From Stenopsyche tienmushanensis (Eukaryota; Arthropoda; Insecta; Trichoptera; Stenopsychidae): a stretch of DNA of 64,000 bases. The stretch covers positions 806,001 through 870,000 of the forward strand of contig WACJ01000404.1 of NCBI GenBank assembly GCA_008973525.1, given 5' to 3'. Positions 12,601 through 25,500 of this stretch are shown here, piece after piece; within the stretch, counting starts at the first letter, position 1; each line of letters starts with the position of its first letter. The notes below the pieces were generated by a model, which worked only from the letters and a program-made list of their open reading frames with translations, searched no databases and was not told the origin of the DNA. Both the position numbers and the translations under genes were made by a program.

Positions 12601-13638
12601 CTATTGATTATATACATGTATTTAAAAAAAAGATTCTAATAACTGTGTTAAACATATTTTAACGGTAATATCGTTAATTTGCCTTATTACAACAATTAAT
12701 CGACAAACAAATCGGGCGTATTTACAATAGTCGAAGAAGAAATTCACTAATAATTTAGAGTAATGAGTGCCCATGAATATTTAAGGATTCAACCCGAATC
12801 AATATAATGAAAGGCTTGATATGGTAATACAAAAATATTAAGTTTCATGATGTCTGCAAATCTGTTCTGAGTAATATAAATTATTTTCAAAATTATGACA
12901 AATTCAATCATCAGAACTTTAATAATATGTATTAAAGGTATTTTAAGAAAAATTCTATCAAAGTATTGGGGTGCTTGTGTATTATGAGAAAAGTGCCGTC
13001 GCCCGCATTAACTACCAATTTATGCACTCAATTCGAAAGCTTTTCATACAAATGCGTAGCATTTTTGGAAATATTTTATATGATTGATTGACACAAGCTT
13101 CAAAACAAAATAAGAAATTGGCAATGTTTCACAATGGATTGGTAGATTGCTGATCATTTTTCATTAAATTAAATTTGTTTTCAGTGGAAACGAGTCAAAT
13201 TTTATCAAAGCAAGTGCCGTTTGGCAGATCAAATCGTTTTTGCAGCAAATGTCCCGAGCTCTTCAAATATTTGATTTGGCAAAATTAAATTCGGCAATCA
13301 TTTTCGTCGTAATTGAAACCATTTGCATACTAACCATCGGCTGGCCAGAATCACTTTTGGCGAAAACTTTATCGGAAAAACCAACCATCGGCATGCCGCT
13401 AGATTACCCAACCTCATCGCTTTCTGTGATTGCTTTTGTGTCCTTTTATGGCCTTACGGGTATGAATCTGAGGTCTCTTTTATCCAACATCGGACTATTA
13501 TTCTTGTCACGTGAGCAGACCGTCGTCGTTTCAGCATTTCTAATATCCCATACAGTCTTGTCTAGGACTCGTACACATATCACGTGTATATAATCACAAA
13601 ACAAATATTAACTTACTTAATACCATAACAAATTGTCT
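9677..13638. other. Non-coding stretch with GC-enriched blocks
   Basis: AT-rich DNA with higher-GC blocks at 10330-10680, 12050-12460 and 13200-13600. The first includes a short GAGGAT-type repeat near 10290-10330. The 117-codon frame at 13240-13593 lacks splice context and known motifs, and I do not call it a gene. B-box-like GGTTCGAA near 12158 has no flanking tRNA fold. Confidence 0.4.
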
Positions 13639-13658
13639 TCCCTCGAAGCTTCGAGGGA
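13639..13658. repeat. 20-base perfect palindrome
   Basis: TCCCTCGAAGCTTCGAGGGA reads identically on both strands. Its core CGAAGCTTCG fits two opposed heat-shock-element half-units (nGAAn/nTTCn). The palindrome is seen directly; a heat-shock factor role is only a possibility. Confidence 0.6.
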
Positions 13659-14661
13659 TGAAATATATTTTTTTAAATCACCCCCATTAAATAATTTCAT
13701 TGAGATGAGACTCGTTATACGTATTTATATCTAAGCTCGATGCTACATAAATCTGGATGGATTATCTCAATAAAGATATACATTTATTTGTATCGCTTAT
13801 GGATGGCTTGCTGAATATGTGCTGATACTAAATTGTCCATATCCCATAATATATGTACCGAATACATGGTTTGGACAGATTCACCACGCCTTCTGACCTC
13901 TCTGATAGATGGTAGTATCTACTAACTACTTCCTATTTTGAATTCAATGAAACCTTGTTTTGATAATCAAATATAATATAACGACGACGAATATAAAACA
14001 ATTGAGGTGGATAAAAACTCATAAAACAATATTCTTTAAATATATATTTAATTTGGTCCAGACTGTAGTATTTTACACTTTAATCATTTAGTCGCATTAT
14101 TTTATATGTAAATAAAATATAATGATTTTTTAAAAATAGGAATTATGATCCTAGACTCTCAATATATAGGCTCAGTTTCAAATCCAGATAGTGCAAAACA
14201 TTAACCACACCAATAAATATTGAAGATTGGTAATATACGTAAATACTAATCGATAGTCTTTCACTTTCATTGTGAGGACCATGGTACAAATGTTGGGTCA
14301 TCAGTCATTATAGTGTATTTCTATCTAATTTTCAAATGTTTTTAATGAAGTAGTATGAATAAAAATACTTCGATTAAATTAATTATACCAGCATTGTAAA
14401 TATACGTAATCATAACATACCTCCGAAAAAGCTATACAAAGTATAATATATAGAAAAGCGTATACTTCGATACGTTCATCCATGTGACTCAACCTTTAAT
14501 ATCGATCGAGCGAGAAGATTAATGTATGATACAGACGAGATAAATGTAACCCCTTCCTATAAATGGATATTGGGGACCTATTTCTGCACTGGACTATTTA
14601 TGGTTGCACTATGATGATGATGATATACAATTAACAAAATATACAAATGTATATAAATATA
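13659..14661. other. AT-rich non-coding stretch
   Basis: No gene or repeat is recognised here apart from a short ATG/GAT triplet run near 14610-14622. Confidence 0.4.
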
Positions 14662-15574
14662 TTGGGAATGCAAATTAATTCAGTTCAGTTTTTATAATCT
14701 AAAATGCATTTATTTCAGAAAAAAATGAATTAACAGATTATTCAAAATATTGTCTATCGCTGATTGTTTACTAATCTTGCTCACCTCTCAGACAATTTTC
14801 GAATTCTATCACGAAAAAAAATTTCCGGCTGTTTTTCTTATAATGACGAACCAATTGTAGTCTATACTAATTGCCCGTAATGGAATTGCCAGGTTGTAGC
14901 AGCTCATATTACATAATACCATTTTGGCCTTACCAGATACACAGCATGAATGGTGTTGATATTGAGGTCAATGGCAACGATTAACCAAGTCTAGCGTAAT
15001 ATAATATTTCTTCTTATTGGGGTTGTCGTAGATTATCCATTTTTATCCCCAGTCACAATCTGATATAAAGAAGCCTTTCTTGGTTGCCATTTAATCAGCT
15101 GCTCGCAAATGAAAAATTGCCTTTCAACGTCTCTCGATTTCAGTTCATAAAGCACCCAATTGCTTTACATTTGAATCATTTTTATGTATTTCAATAGTAC
15201 AGAAACTGATTGTTGAATCACTCCCAATGATTCTGCAAGCTCTTCTTGCAGTTTGACTCGTAGTTCAGAGCAAGGCTTGTCTTCAACGCTGAAATAATCA
15301 TTCTTAAAATCGTCGAAAACTATTCCCTACATAATTTATTATTTTGAGCATTGTCAACATAAACTTCCATAAGCATTCAATTCGCTTCAGCTGCATTTTT
15401 CTTCCAATTAAAGTAAAAAAACATTTTTTTAATGAAACTCATAGCGATATAAGCTGAATATTATTGAAAGATGTTTAACTTCTCTGAAACTACCGAAATC
15501 AACTGTCACTATGAAACATTCATAATAGCCAGGGGTATTTTTTGAAAATGGACCGAACTAATTTGCACTCCTAA
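14662..15574 (-). mobile_element. mariner transposon with both terminal inverted repeats
   Basis: Both ends are visible. The 15574 end reads on the minus strand TTAGGAGTGCAAATTAGTTC, and the 14662 end reads TTGGGAATGCAAATTAATTC on the plus strand. The pairing continues for about 30 bases with a few mismatches, and each end is flanked by the TA dinucleotide that mariner elements duplicate on insertion. The element is about 913 bases, against about 1.25-1.3 kb for a full-length mariner, so it is internally deleted. It contains a broken transposase on the minus strand. This is the best-bounded mobile element in the window. Confidence 0.9.
14700..15430 (-). pseudogene. mariner transposase pseudogene
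   Basis: Minus-strand translation, patched over frameshifts, shows the N-terminal helix-turn-helix region (FYFNWKKNAAEA, then EVYVDNAQNN), QEELAESLGV, WVLYELKSRDVERQFFICEQ, and the first catalytic block IVTGDK (about 15060) followed by WIIYDNPNKKK. A YELLQPGNSIT-like block follows at about 14880. The second catalytic Asp block (DNARPH in relatives) and the third (SPDL..SD) are missing, and the frame resumes with the C-terminal IRKLSERW-like and QYFE-like tail. This fits the mauritiana-like group of mariners in general layout. It cannot encode an active enzyme. Confidence 0.85.
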
Positions 15575-18500
15575 TATAATAAATAAATGTATAATTTTGA
15601 ATTTAATTCCGAAATCGGTCATTTAGCCGCGCTCGCTATGGTTAGTCTTAAATATCACTGGAGTCTTTACACCCTATTCTGTTTTTCATTCACGTTATAT
15701 ATTAAAAAAATCAAATTAGATGTATTATTTGAAGCAAACAGACCATAGAATGAATCCCGTGTGACGTAATCACATTTGAGATCGAAATTCAGGCTTCCAA
15801 ATACATTCAACTAGCATGCTTCTAGGGATTGGTGGGCTGAAAGCAAATATGCATTTAGATGTTGGAAGATAGGGATGCTGTATCCATCGATTCGTTTGAA
15901 GGTTGCATTAGAGCAGACATTGATCATGTCGCCCACCTTCACCCACAGCTGCCAAAGAGAATCTGACGCCATCCCTCTGGCGGCGCTGAGTAGTACAAAA
16001 TAAATAACGCAATCTCGCGGCGAACAAAAAGGATTCGGGCAGGGCGTGAGGCGCCATAAATAACGAGGCGCCTCTGCCACTCCAGTGACGGAGGCAGCTC
16101 TACTCTCAATCCGAAAAAAACTTTCCAACTAGACGGGCATGCGCTCGACCAGCTCAATCATAGCTTTAAAAAGTGCGCGGCTGTATCGGGTGAAAAATTC
16201 AAGCGAATAACTCTAACGGGTGGGCCTCCCAGTAATCTCTTTACTTTATTTTGAAGCAACCCCTAACTCCGCATAGTAATATAAACTCAACTTCGGAAGA
16301 TTATTCAGCAATATTTTTTTAAAAAAATATTATTTTTATGATTTTTGCTAATATCACGCCATCTTGATAAAGTGCCCTGAATGATGCCTTGAAAATATTT
16401 GAGATCTCAGAGTCTATTGCAACGTAATGTATATAAAGTTGTCTATTTTTAATCTTAAAAAGGATTCTGAAAATGCTAATATTCCTTCTAGGACCCCCAA
16501 ACATATTCGAATGAAATAGGTATAGTGATTATTGTGTAAGATTTTCAATAAGAAAAATACCGACAATTAAAATAACACGTTATACAAAATCAAAGGCTTT
16601 TTCGATGTCCAAGAACACAATTCCAATATATTTTTTCGTATGGAAAATACTTTAAATACATTTGATTTACTGTTTTTATTACTGGATAATAAATCTTATA
16701 CTTAAAATGACGAATTTTTGTTGGTGTATAATTTTTTTGATAAAAACGAATTAATCATTTTTATTGTATAATTTTAGTACAAATCGGCGATATTTATATT
16801 ATTGATCATTTTTTGTGCATTTACATTACATTGTTAATCGAAAGACTTAGCATTTAGTATGTTATTATTTTAAATATATATTTTATGGGGGGGGAGTGGG
16901 GGGGACTCCCACTACTATATTTTGTCAAACTTTAAAAAATATTTTTATTTTTAAAAGGGGTCCCCTAGTCAAAATACTATATTTAATACTTTTTGCATTC
17001 ATATACATTAAAAAATCGATCTCTCTTAAAGGATAAATAAATAAATGACATATTGCATAAATATTTAAAACACATAATTTCAGGATCAATTCTAATTTTC
17101 ATACCGAATTTGAGATTGAATATCCAAATTAAATCTGTAAGTATACCTTTGGCGTTAATAAAATGGAAATATGAATTTATTCATAAACATAATGATTAGC
17201 GCCTCCGCCTTTGTGATGTTAGCACGTAAACAGCCCCGATTACACCATCATAAATATTGTTGATTCAGTGAAGTTTTTCTCCACCATTGAAGGATAATAA
17301 ATAACCTTTTTACTTTCATTGGGTGTAAACAAATCAGATCAATACCATAAATGTCGAATTGACCCATCAATCTAACATAATGGGTGTTTCCTGAAAATGG
17401 AGAGCCGAAAGTTTGGCGAAATTGATTTTTTTACACAATATATATATAACGATAAACTATTCATATATTTATATTTAAAACTGCATTTTAACGTAAAAAA
17501 TCAAGCAATATTTTTTAATTTACTATGAATATGACTGATTTTTTTATAGGTCGAAAACCCAATGAAATCTTATTGATAAAAATAAAATTGGCATACAAGA
17601 TGGATAGTAAACGGTCCATGATATGGCATCTTAACCAAAACCGCGAAAATTTATAGTTATTAAACAATCAGAGACGTATTTCTTATTATAATAAAATTAA
17701 GATCAAAGCTGTAAAAATGATTCTCAAAATTAAAACAAATCAATGTAGAATATCATGCGAACTTATTATATCATTTAAATTAACAATTCGAGGAAAAAAA
17801 TGGTTTAATCTTTAGTAATGATTGCCAAAAAAAATAATGAAATTTATTAGCATGTAACTCCTTTTCGTATTCAAACATTATGGCAGAATAATTGAGAAGA
17901 ACCAATAATTCTATTGATGTAATGTTATGGTAACTGCATTAGAAAATTTTGATTAAACCAATAATCTATGCTTATTTAAAAGTATTTTAAGTCTGTCTTC
18001 AAAGTTAATAAAGTATTAATACAATTTTAAATTATTACCAGAGTCAAAATGAATTTTAAATGGTTAACAAAATCGTTCAAAAATTTCGACATAGCTTGAA
18101 TAAAAGCAAAAAATATTACTGCTATTAATTAGATAATATTCAAACAGCTTTTCATGCAAAAATATGAATAATCTTTCGATTTAGTTAATTTATTGCCATT
18201 TGATGGATATGAATCGATGTAATATAATTAATTTACAGTCCAATATGGTTGATGACCACATATTCGGCTCGGATTCGCACATAACTGATAGTGTGTGGAA
18301 CCGCATCATACCAAAAGCTAATATTATATATGATAACCGAATTTCACCATGTGAAAATCTGACCGAATGACTATTGCTTGCCATTTAATTTGTTCATGAT
18401 GAGATAAAAACGGTCTAATCAAAATTTTATTTGATTCCAAAGTTGAGATCCTTCTTCATCTTTCAGTTTCTGCCTTCTCAGCAAAATTTAACAGCCGTAA

Positions 18501-19016
18501 AATAATATGCGAAGAAAATAATTAAGAGGCTGTCGTGATGTATATTCCACTTTATTGTTGATATTCTAGACATCCTACTTCAAATAGCTTTCACTCTCCT
18601 AATTAAGAATTTGTGTCTTTGTAAAAGATCCTTTGATACGAATCAAATGTACAGAATTTCATACGTATAACGATTTCAATCATATTCCACGTACACACAT
18701 CAAGGAACCCTTTGCTCGGAACGGCGCAAAAACAAATCAATGTGATATTCCTCATATATTTTGCCATTTTGATGAAAACATGCGAAGGAAACATTTCGAA
18801 AAGTTCTTCCACCCCGCCCATGCCGATAGCGGGTGGAAGGTGAAAAATCTACAACGATTTGAGAAATAAATGGGTCGTCTTATGTGGCAATGTTGACGCG
18901 TTTCTCGTGTCTTTCACTATTTCTATTTTTTCTGCGCCCAAAATCTAACTGCATTGTTGGCTGCGGATGGTGCCACCGAAACAACCCCTACGTGCTTATC
19001 CAACGACATTTTGCGA
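15575..19016. other. Non-coding stretch, inferred part of intron 1
   Basis: A higher-GC block at 15800-16260 contains short overlapping minus-strand frames and an inverted repeat GAGGCGCC/GGCGCCTC (about 16047-16073). A G-rich tract lies at about 16887-16905. The remainder is AT-rich. No exon or transposon is recognised. Confidence 0.4.
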
Positions 19017-19040
19017 CGTGTCTCACATATGTGTGACACG
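19017..19040. repeat. 24-base near-perfect palindrome followed by a T run
   Basis: The sequence from CGTGTCTCACAT to ATGTGTGACACG pairs with itself except at one position in each arm, and it is followed by TTC and seven T. It resembles a bacterial terminator in shape only; in this eukaryotic setting it may be a dyad binding site or chance. Confidence 0.45.
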
Positions 19041-21872
19041 TTCTTTTTTTGAGTTTCCACGTTCTACTTAGTAGAAAATGCTCTCCAACGCGATATATTA
19101 TTCAACCTTAAATATATAGTTATTACACCACATACATATTTATTTAGAGCGCTTATGCTCAGAGGACCACGCAATGCCAGAGACAAAATTTGATATATAA
19201 GCATTTAGGGGAAACTCCCACTAAAATATATACGCGCTGCCTTCATCTTGGAAGAGGAGGAAAAATTTTAACACCGCAAAAATAATTATTTTGACCTCGA
19301 AATATCACACATACACAGCGTTAACCATAACATAATTGAACATACAACCCTTATATATTCATTTAAAAAATATATGAACCGATTTTTTTTTAAGACACCT
19401 GACGCACCCCAATATGTGTGCCCGTATGAACACGCTGAATTTACATAGGGATGAATCGATGAATATTTCGAATATTATCTTTATCAAATACATTTTCATT
19501 ATTGTCTGCCGTTTTATATCTCAGGTCAACCTCGAAGCACAATGGGGTTTCAATGCTTCAACGGATGTAGCTAATATAAAACAACCGATTCCCTATTCAT
19601 GACCATGTTCCGTTCCAGACACTAACTCGATACTAACCGTATATCAATTAATAATTCAATACCGTTAAAAGACTCGATGTCTGTGCTGCATACGAAAATC
19701 GTTGAAAGATTTTTAAATGCATTAAAAAAATACAAAGACTATTGACATTCAATTTTATCGTTAAATGTATAATATAAAATTCACATAAATACTTAATAGC
19801 AAATTATATTGAAATCGTACTATAAAGAATTTGTTCAAGCCTTGTTAATGAAAGAGATAGGTTATTTGTATTTCAGTAAAATCGACATGTCTATTAATTT
19901 TTCTCTATTTTCCGAGAGTACTCAAACAAAAAGCGCCAAAAAATATCTTTACTTTTATATCTTAAACTTTTCATCTTAATGTTAATATGGAGATTTTAAG
20001 CCATATATCACGCAATCGGCGAAAATAATCAATTCAAGTCCATGTTCTAATTATGTTTTTTATAAGAATACATATTGAAAACATTCTTGAATATCACCGG
20101 AAGATATTCGGACGATTCTCAAGCATAATAAATTGCTTCAATAAATCCTTAGAAGTGGAAGAGTTTAAATGGATAGTTTCTTATAAGAAGGTTAATTCAA
20201 AACCAATTTAGTCAGACTTGACGACAAAGAAGACGTTTTCGTACAAAGAAACGTGATGAAATCTTGGAATTTCATTTTTGCATTGTCTGATCGATAGAGA
20301 CAAAAAGTGCTAAATTCATACCAAATAAATTAAATATCTGTTGAAAGATTCAGAATTACAATATCATTATTTTATTGATAATAACCTATATTTTTACAGG
20401 ATGAAAAATATTTGTATTTTCTTTACTTTAATTAGAATATTTTTATAGATGCTATAATTTGATTCCAGCCTCTTATTATGATAAATAACGATTGTGAAAG
20501 ATTTTCGAACCTCGAAAATATTAATACTTCCAATCTCCCACGTGTTTTATTACTAACTAACCCCCGATACATTCAAGCTCGAATATGGTTTTATTTCGTG
20601 GACTTATTTTGTATAATTAAAGCGATAATAGATTATATTGTATATATAACGAACTTATATATGGTACAGCATCAGCATTTTAAGCAAATGCAGTCTGCTC
20701 CAGCAGGTGAGTGCAATCTGGCGGAACATGCATACATCTTCATGCAAATCTCCGCATCCAGCTGGGTGGCGTTTCTCACACTTTTGCACACAGGCTTACG
20801 TGACTTGGAAGCGAATTGATATGTAAAGTGAGAAAATCAAGAATGCATCCAGCTTTCGCCATCGTCCAATTTAAAAGCCGTACGTATGGGTTCGAAAACG
20901 TAGTCACCATCTCAAAGCTTGAATTTGGTCGTATAATAAAGGAGTATCCATTTGAGTCCGGTTAAAGGATAGTAGCTAGCCATGCGGACCGACGAAAAAC
21001 GTTCTTCTCGTCCAGATGTGCAGCTTCCGTGCAGATGGGAAAACCTGCATTTTCACCAACATCGCTTGACTGCACCCAGACCGGATGAATACCCGCAAAA
21101 AACACTGCTTTTACTGTATAGGTTGTTTGGGAAGAAATTCAAATTATCTCTGTTGCTAAGAAATTATTCTGACTTTAAGATTCATTTTTGCAACGTTTAT
21201 CATTTAAATATGAAAACGAATTAAAAGTAGAATTGAACGGGTTTAAAAATGTACAGGTTTTTTCGGTTCGATTCACAGCTTAAGCGAAAGAGAGCTTGGT
21301 TGACTTTTGTAGTAATAATTTGAAATCTCTACTTTTATTTATCCTGTTAATTCAATGTATAGATAATATGTTATCAATCCAAATTCCAGTTTGTAATTTT
21401 AAATCATTATAATATAATTTATTTAGGTCTCTTTCTATACATATGCATGTACCCAGAATGAAATTCTCGGATTTTAATTTATTTTCTAGTACTACATAGT
21501 TAGGATTCCCAAACTTCCAGATAATAAGCGTCAAGTCAATATCTTTTCGTTTAATAAATTTTATTATTATACATTTCAAGTTCTAATTAATTCCTAATTC
21601 AATGTAATTACCTTCAATTAATTATTTATATTACATTTAACGCCTACATGATAATTATAAAATTCTAGTCATTTTCTATAAATAAACTGTAAATTCATAT
21701 GTAGAGGACGTAGAAGTAGAAATGGAGAATAATACGTTAACTAACGGATCATTATTAATTTAAGAGAGTAAATTCAACGACATGATTCATGTTGAATGCC
21801 TATTATTAAAAAAAGAAATAATATGTTCTAAATTAAATATTTAAAATAACTTAAAACAATGAATTACATTTA
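19041..21872. other. Non-coding stretch, inferred part of intron 1
   Basis: AT-rich apart from a higher-GC block at 20680-21120. A plus-strand CAG|GTGAGTG at 20704-20712 is donor-like but has no exon attached. The 113-codon frame at 20478-20819 has no recognisable domain. Confidence 0.4.
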
Positions 21873-22470
21873 GACTCTTTCTTGTGCGATAGATGCATTC
21901 TTCGAAAAGTCGCATAAAAAAAGTGATTCAAGATATTTTCCGAAAATGGTTTTAATTTTTTTTTAATAGCTAAAAAATATAATTTTGATATAAATCTGGT
22001 AGGAACAATAGAAGGTTATATAAAAAAAGATTTATACCCAGTTTAAAGTAAATCAGTTAATTAAGACTTAAGATTTCATGTCAACCGTGTTGAAAAAAGT
22101 AGTTTCGAGAAAAACGCGTTTAAAGATTTTATTCTAGTAAGACCGACTTAGTTCCCGCGTCACTAAAACAGCTATAACTCCGTAATTAATAGAAATTTCG
22201 AAATTTCTTTTGGAGGATATATTTTTAACATTTGAAACATTGAAATACCCCCTAAAGGTGTGGTCGTAACTCAGCAATAAAAGGTGCAAAATGATTTAAA
22301 CAGTTCAAAACTATAACTTTATTTCCAAATTTCGGTTAATGTTAATGATTTATTTTCTATTTTATTCAAAATATCTCAATATGTACACTTTTTACGAAAT
22401 AAAAAAAAATACTTTTAAAAAAACTGCATAACTTCAAAATCGCACAAAAAGAAATTTGAGTGTACTCGTA
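21873..22470 (+). repeat. Four-copy dispersed repeat, copy A
   Basis: This is the fullest copy together with copy D. It starts near CTTTCTTGTGCGATAGATGC and ends near AAAATCGCACAAAAAG, so the ends form a short imperfect inverted repeat (CTTTTTGTGCGAT-like). Internal landmarks shared with the copies at 44400, 49491 and 55684 are AAATCTGGTAGGAA, TTTCGAGAAAAACGCG, CGCGTCACTAAAA, AGCTATAACTCCGTAA, GGTGTGGTCGTA and CTGCATAACTTCAAAATCGC. It has no usable open frame. It is probably a non-autonomous DNA transposon, but the superfamily is unknown to me. Confidence 0.75.
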
Positions 22471-22543
22471 GCTGAATTGAAAACCGAAAATAAACTGTTA
22501 TTTTTCCAGGACCAAAACCTTATTTGATCTGATATAAATGTTT

Positions 22544-22585
22544 GGAAATATTTCTATATTATAGGGAAATATTTCTATATTATAG
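22544..22585 (+). repeat. Tandem duplication of 21 bases
   Basis: GGAAATATTTCTATATTATAG occurs twice head to tail with no difference, so the duplication is recent. Confidence 0.9.
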
Positions 22586-25500
22586 GGTACATGTATAACT
22601 TGTTTAAATTCGATTGGGTGAAATACACTGAGCGGTATAAAAGCATTTCTCTACAGAATAATTTTCCGCTAAGTTTGCTCCACGCTAAATATAAATACCA
22701 GATTCTTTGTTTGTGTTGATCATTGGGCCTCTAAAATTGACGACTGTCGGGAAACTCTCAGGAAATGGATTAATAAAGAAAGCACCCGGGCTCATCAGCC
22801 CTACATAATCAATCATCTTCAAAGTTTTTGAATCTCGCCTTAATGAAGAAATTGTAGTACTCATAAAATTTTAAATAATTAACCACCACTACGATGAGCC
22901 ACCAAATCTATAATTTTGCGTCGGCGAAGTAAACTTTGCATTCAATATTTTTAAGGGATGATCCAAAAATTAAATCTGTCGTAGATATTTAAGCCGCCCT
23001 TATGATCAAGCGGGGAAAAATTAATTAGGCATTATTTTACTACATGTCCGTGTGTTTTCGTATGATTTGGCGGTTGTGTGCGCCGGGCTGTACCCAAAAT
23101 GTAAATGTTAATTAATTGCCCCGAGGTATTACACATTAGATATACTCGGTTTACTTAAGTCTGTTGATGTTAAAATGAGAAACAGGGAAGATTGTTGAAT
23201 CAAAACAAGGTATGGGTTTCAACGAAAAACAAATTATTTACAATGAGAGATAATAAGAGAAATTTACATTAATTTTTGCTCGCACACCTAAACATACAAA
23301 TACATCATTTCAGCGCTTTTTGAGTCTCGAAACTTTATCGCTCTCCGAGTTTAACTGCGGTCTCTCACCCTTATAATAATTTTCAGAGTTAAGTGAGAAA
23401 CAAGAATTGTTTTTGGGCGGTGAAATTATGCGTCGAGGAACTTTCCAACAATTTTTGTTCCATTTTTGAGCGGGGTTTTGGATTTGTTTCAAGCCATCGC
23501 TTTATTTAATGCTTCGAGCAAATTTCAATAGGAGTTAATGGATTTTAAATAAAAATTTGATATACTGTATACCAATATTTTTCCATGTAATAGAAATAGC
23601 ATATTTCACATATCTTAAATGATTAATTACATTGTCTAAATTACATCAATACTTTTTATTCTTATATCTATATTAAGATATAGACGATCTTTGTAGAAAA
23701 CTTTTCTATTGGTATTGTTCATGTGTTAATTTAATGTTCATAATCATTTTAAGCCCAGTAAATTAGGGTTAACATGGATGGAGAATAGGAAATATTTATA
23801 TTTTAAATCTCCCAAATTTGTTGGTTTTGTGAAAATTTTGTCCCCAATATGGAATCATGTAAAATGGTCAATAATTAATCATTCAATCAATCAAGCAATG
23901 GTAAAATGATTCTAGTACAATTATTTTGATATGAAAGACCATGAATAGACTCTACTCCTGGTGACAAAAAATTAAATTCTTGCATGACATAAGTAGGATA
24001 TATAATATAATATGTTGCTGTGGTGACGAAATATATGATTTTGTAACATGGTTGGGATTATCTAATCCAGTTTATAAGGGCGTTAATATTTTGACTTTTT
24101 TTCATTAAATTTGAAAAATGCTTTTACAAATTTAAACCTACAAAAGAATATATGGAAAAAAATGTAGCTTTAAACGTAGATGTAAATCATAAATAAAATT
24201 ATTTTTTTATGCTCAATTTATATGCAAATTCAAAGTTCATATATTACAAATTGTACTTCAGAAAGTGCCTGCAGTACTGTAAAAAAGGCATCCATAAATC
24301 ATTGCATTACATACGAAATTGCACTCAATATATCATGCGACTTGTTATTGGCATGTGCTCGAGCGGACCTCGTTTCTATAGTATCGAATTGGGCCATCGA
24401 AGATTATTCGATTTATTCCAGGGATAACTAAAATTTAAGACCCGTTCGATGTGCAAGCTCGGTTATTTTACGCAAAGCAAACACTTTGTTCGTTCTCTAA
24501 ATTTACACATGGTTTGTCTTCCGGAAGTGAATCGCCACCCAGACACCCCTTTGAAGAAAATATTCACCCCTGAGGAGGCGTAGCTGACGAATCGGATGTG
24601 CCAAACGGAACATCAGCTGGTGTCCATCGTTTGTGCGTTATTACTCCATGTGGAAATATCTTCGAGAGCTTGTTCCAACAAATTAACAGGATTATGTCAT
24701 ATCTGACAGACCGAATACAATATCCACACAAAATGTGTTATATAAACTTATTTATGTGTGTTTTAGACACGTGTTTGATAAAAACAATAAATAAAATTTG
24801 CGTGTGATCGTCTTAACGAATATTTGCGCAGTGCTCTGGACCATTTTCGAGAACGTAATGCAAAATCTCACAAAAGGATCTCTCCTGCCTAAACTGTAAA
24901 AGTTTGCCGAAAGACAATATTTTTAACTCTCTAATAAGTCAACTTTTTACGCTCCCTTATAAAAGAACAAGACCCTTCGATATATTTTAAATGAGATGTT
25001 GCAAAGTTTTAATGATCTGTATAAACCAATATGAAATCTCGGCGAAAGGGGCTCACAACAAAAACTTATTACATTTTATCATTTTGATAAAAACGGCAAT
25101 CAACCGACGACGAGTGCTCTACACAAATGACTCGCCCCTACAAGAGGGTTGTTAGACGTTGAATTTTGATGATATTTTTTCGTATTCCGTTAGAAGTAAT
25201 TTTGTTAAAAAAATATATTTTATACCGGTGACGTGACTCTTGGACTAAATTGCGTTCCCTAGTCTTTATTAGCAATTTTACGACGTCTTATGATTCGCTA
25301 TATTTATATGAACAGCAAAAAATAATATCTATGTTAGATATCGAACAACCAAGATTATAAATTATAACTACTTATAATAATAAACAATTCATTTTTAAAG
25401 GTAAAAAGCAAAAATAATAGACGACGCGCAAACGTTTTCCTTCTATGACTTGAATAATTTATACCAATGCAATCATAGAATTTGTGATATCCTTTAAATG

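Noticed and set aside
13240..13593. 117-codon plus-strand frame with hydrophobic segments
   Set aside because: It has no recognisable family or splice context, and a frame of this length is expected by chance in 64 kb.
19017..19047. Palindrome plus T run considered as an intrinsic terminator
   Set aside because: The context is eukaryotic with no upstream gene. The shape is more likely chance or a dyad site.
20704..20712. CAG|GTGAGTG donor on the plus strand considered as an exon end
   Set aside because: No matching acceptor with an open frame and no coding similarity upstream.
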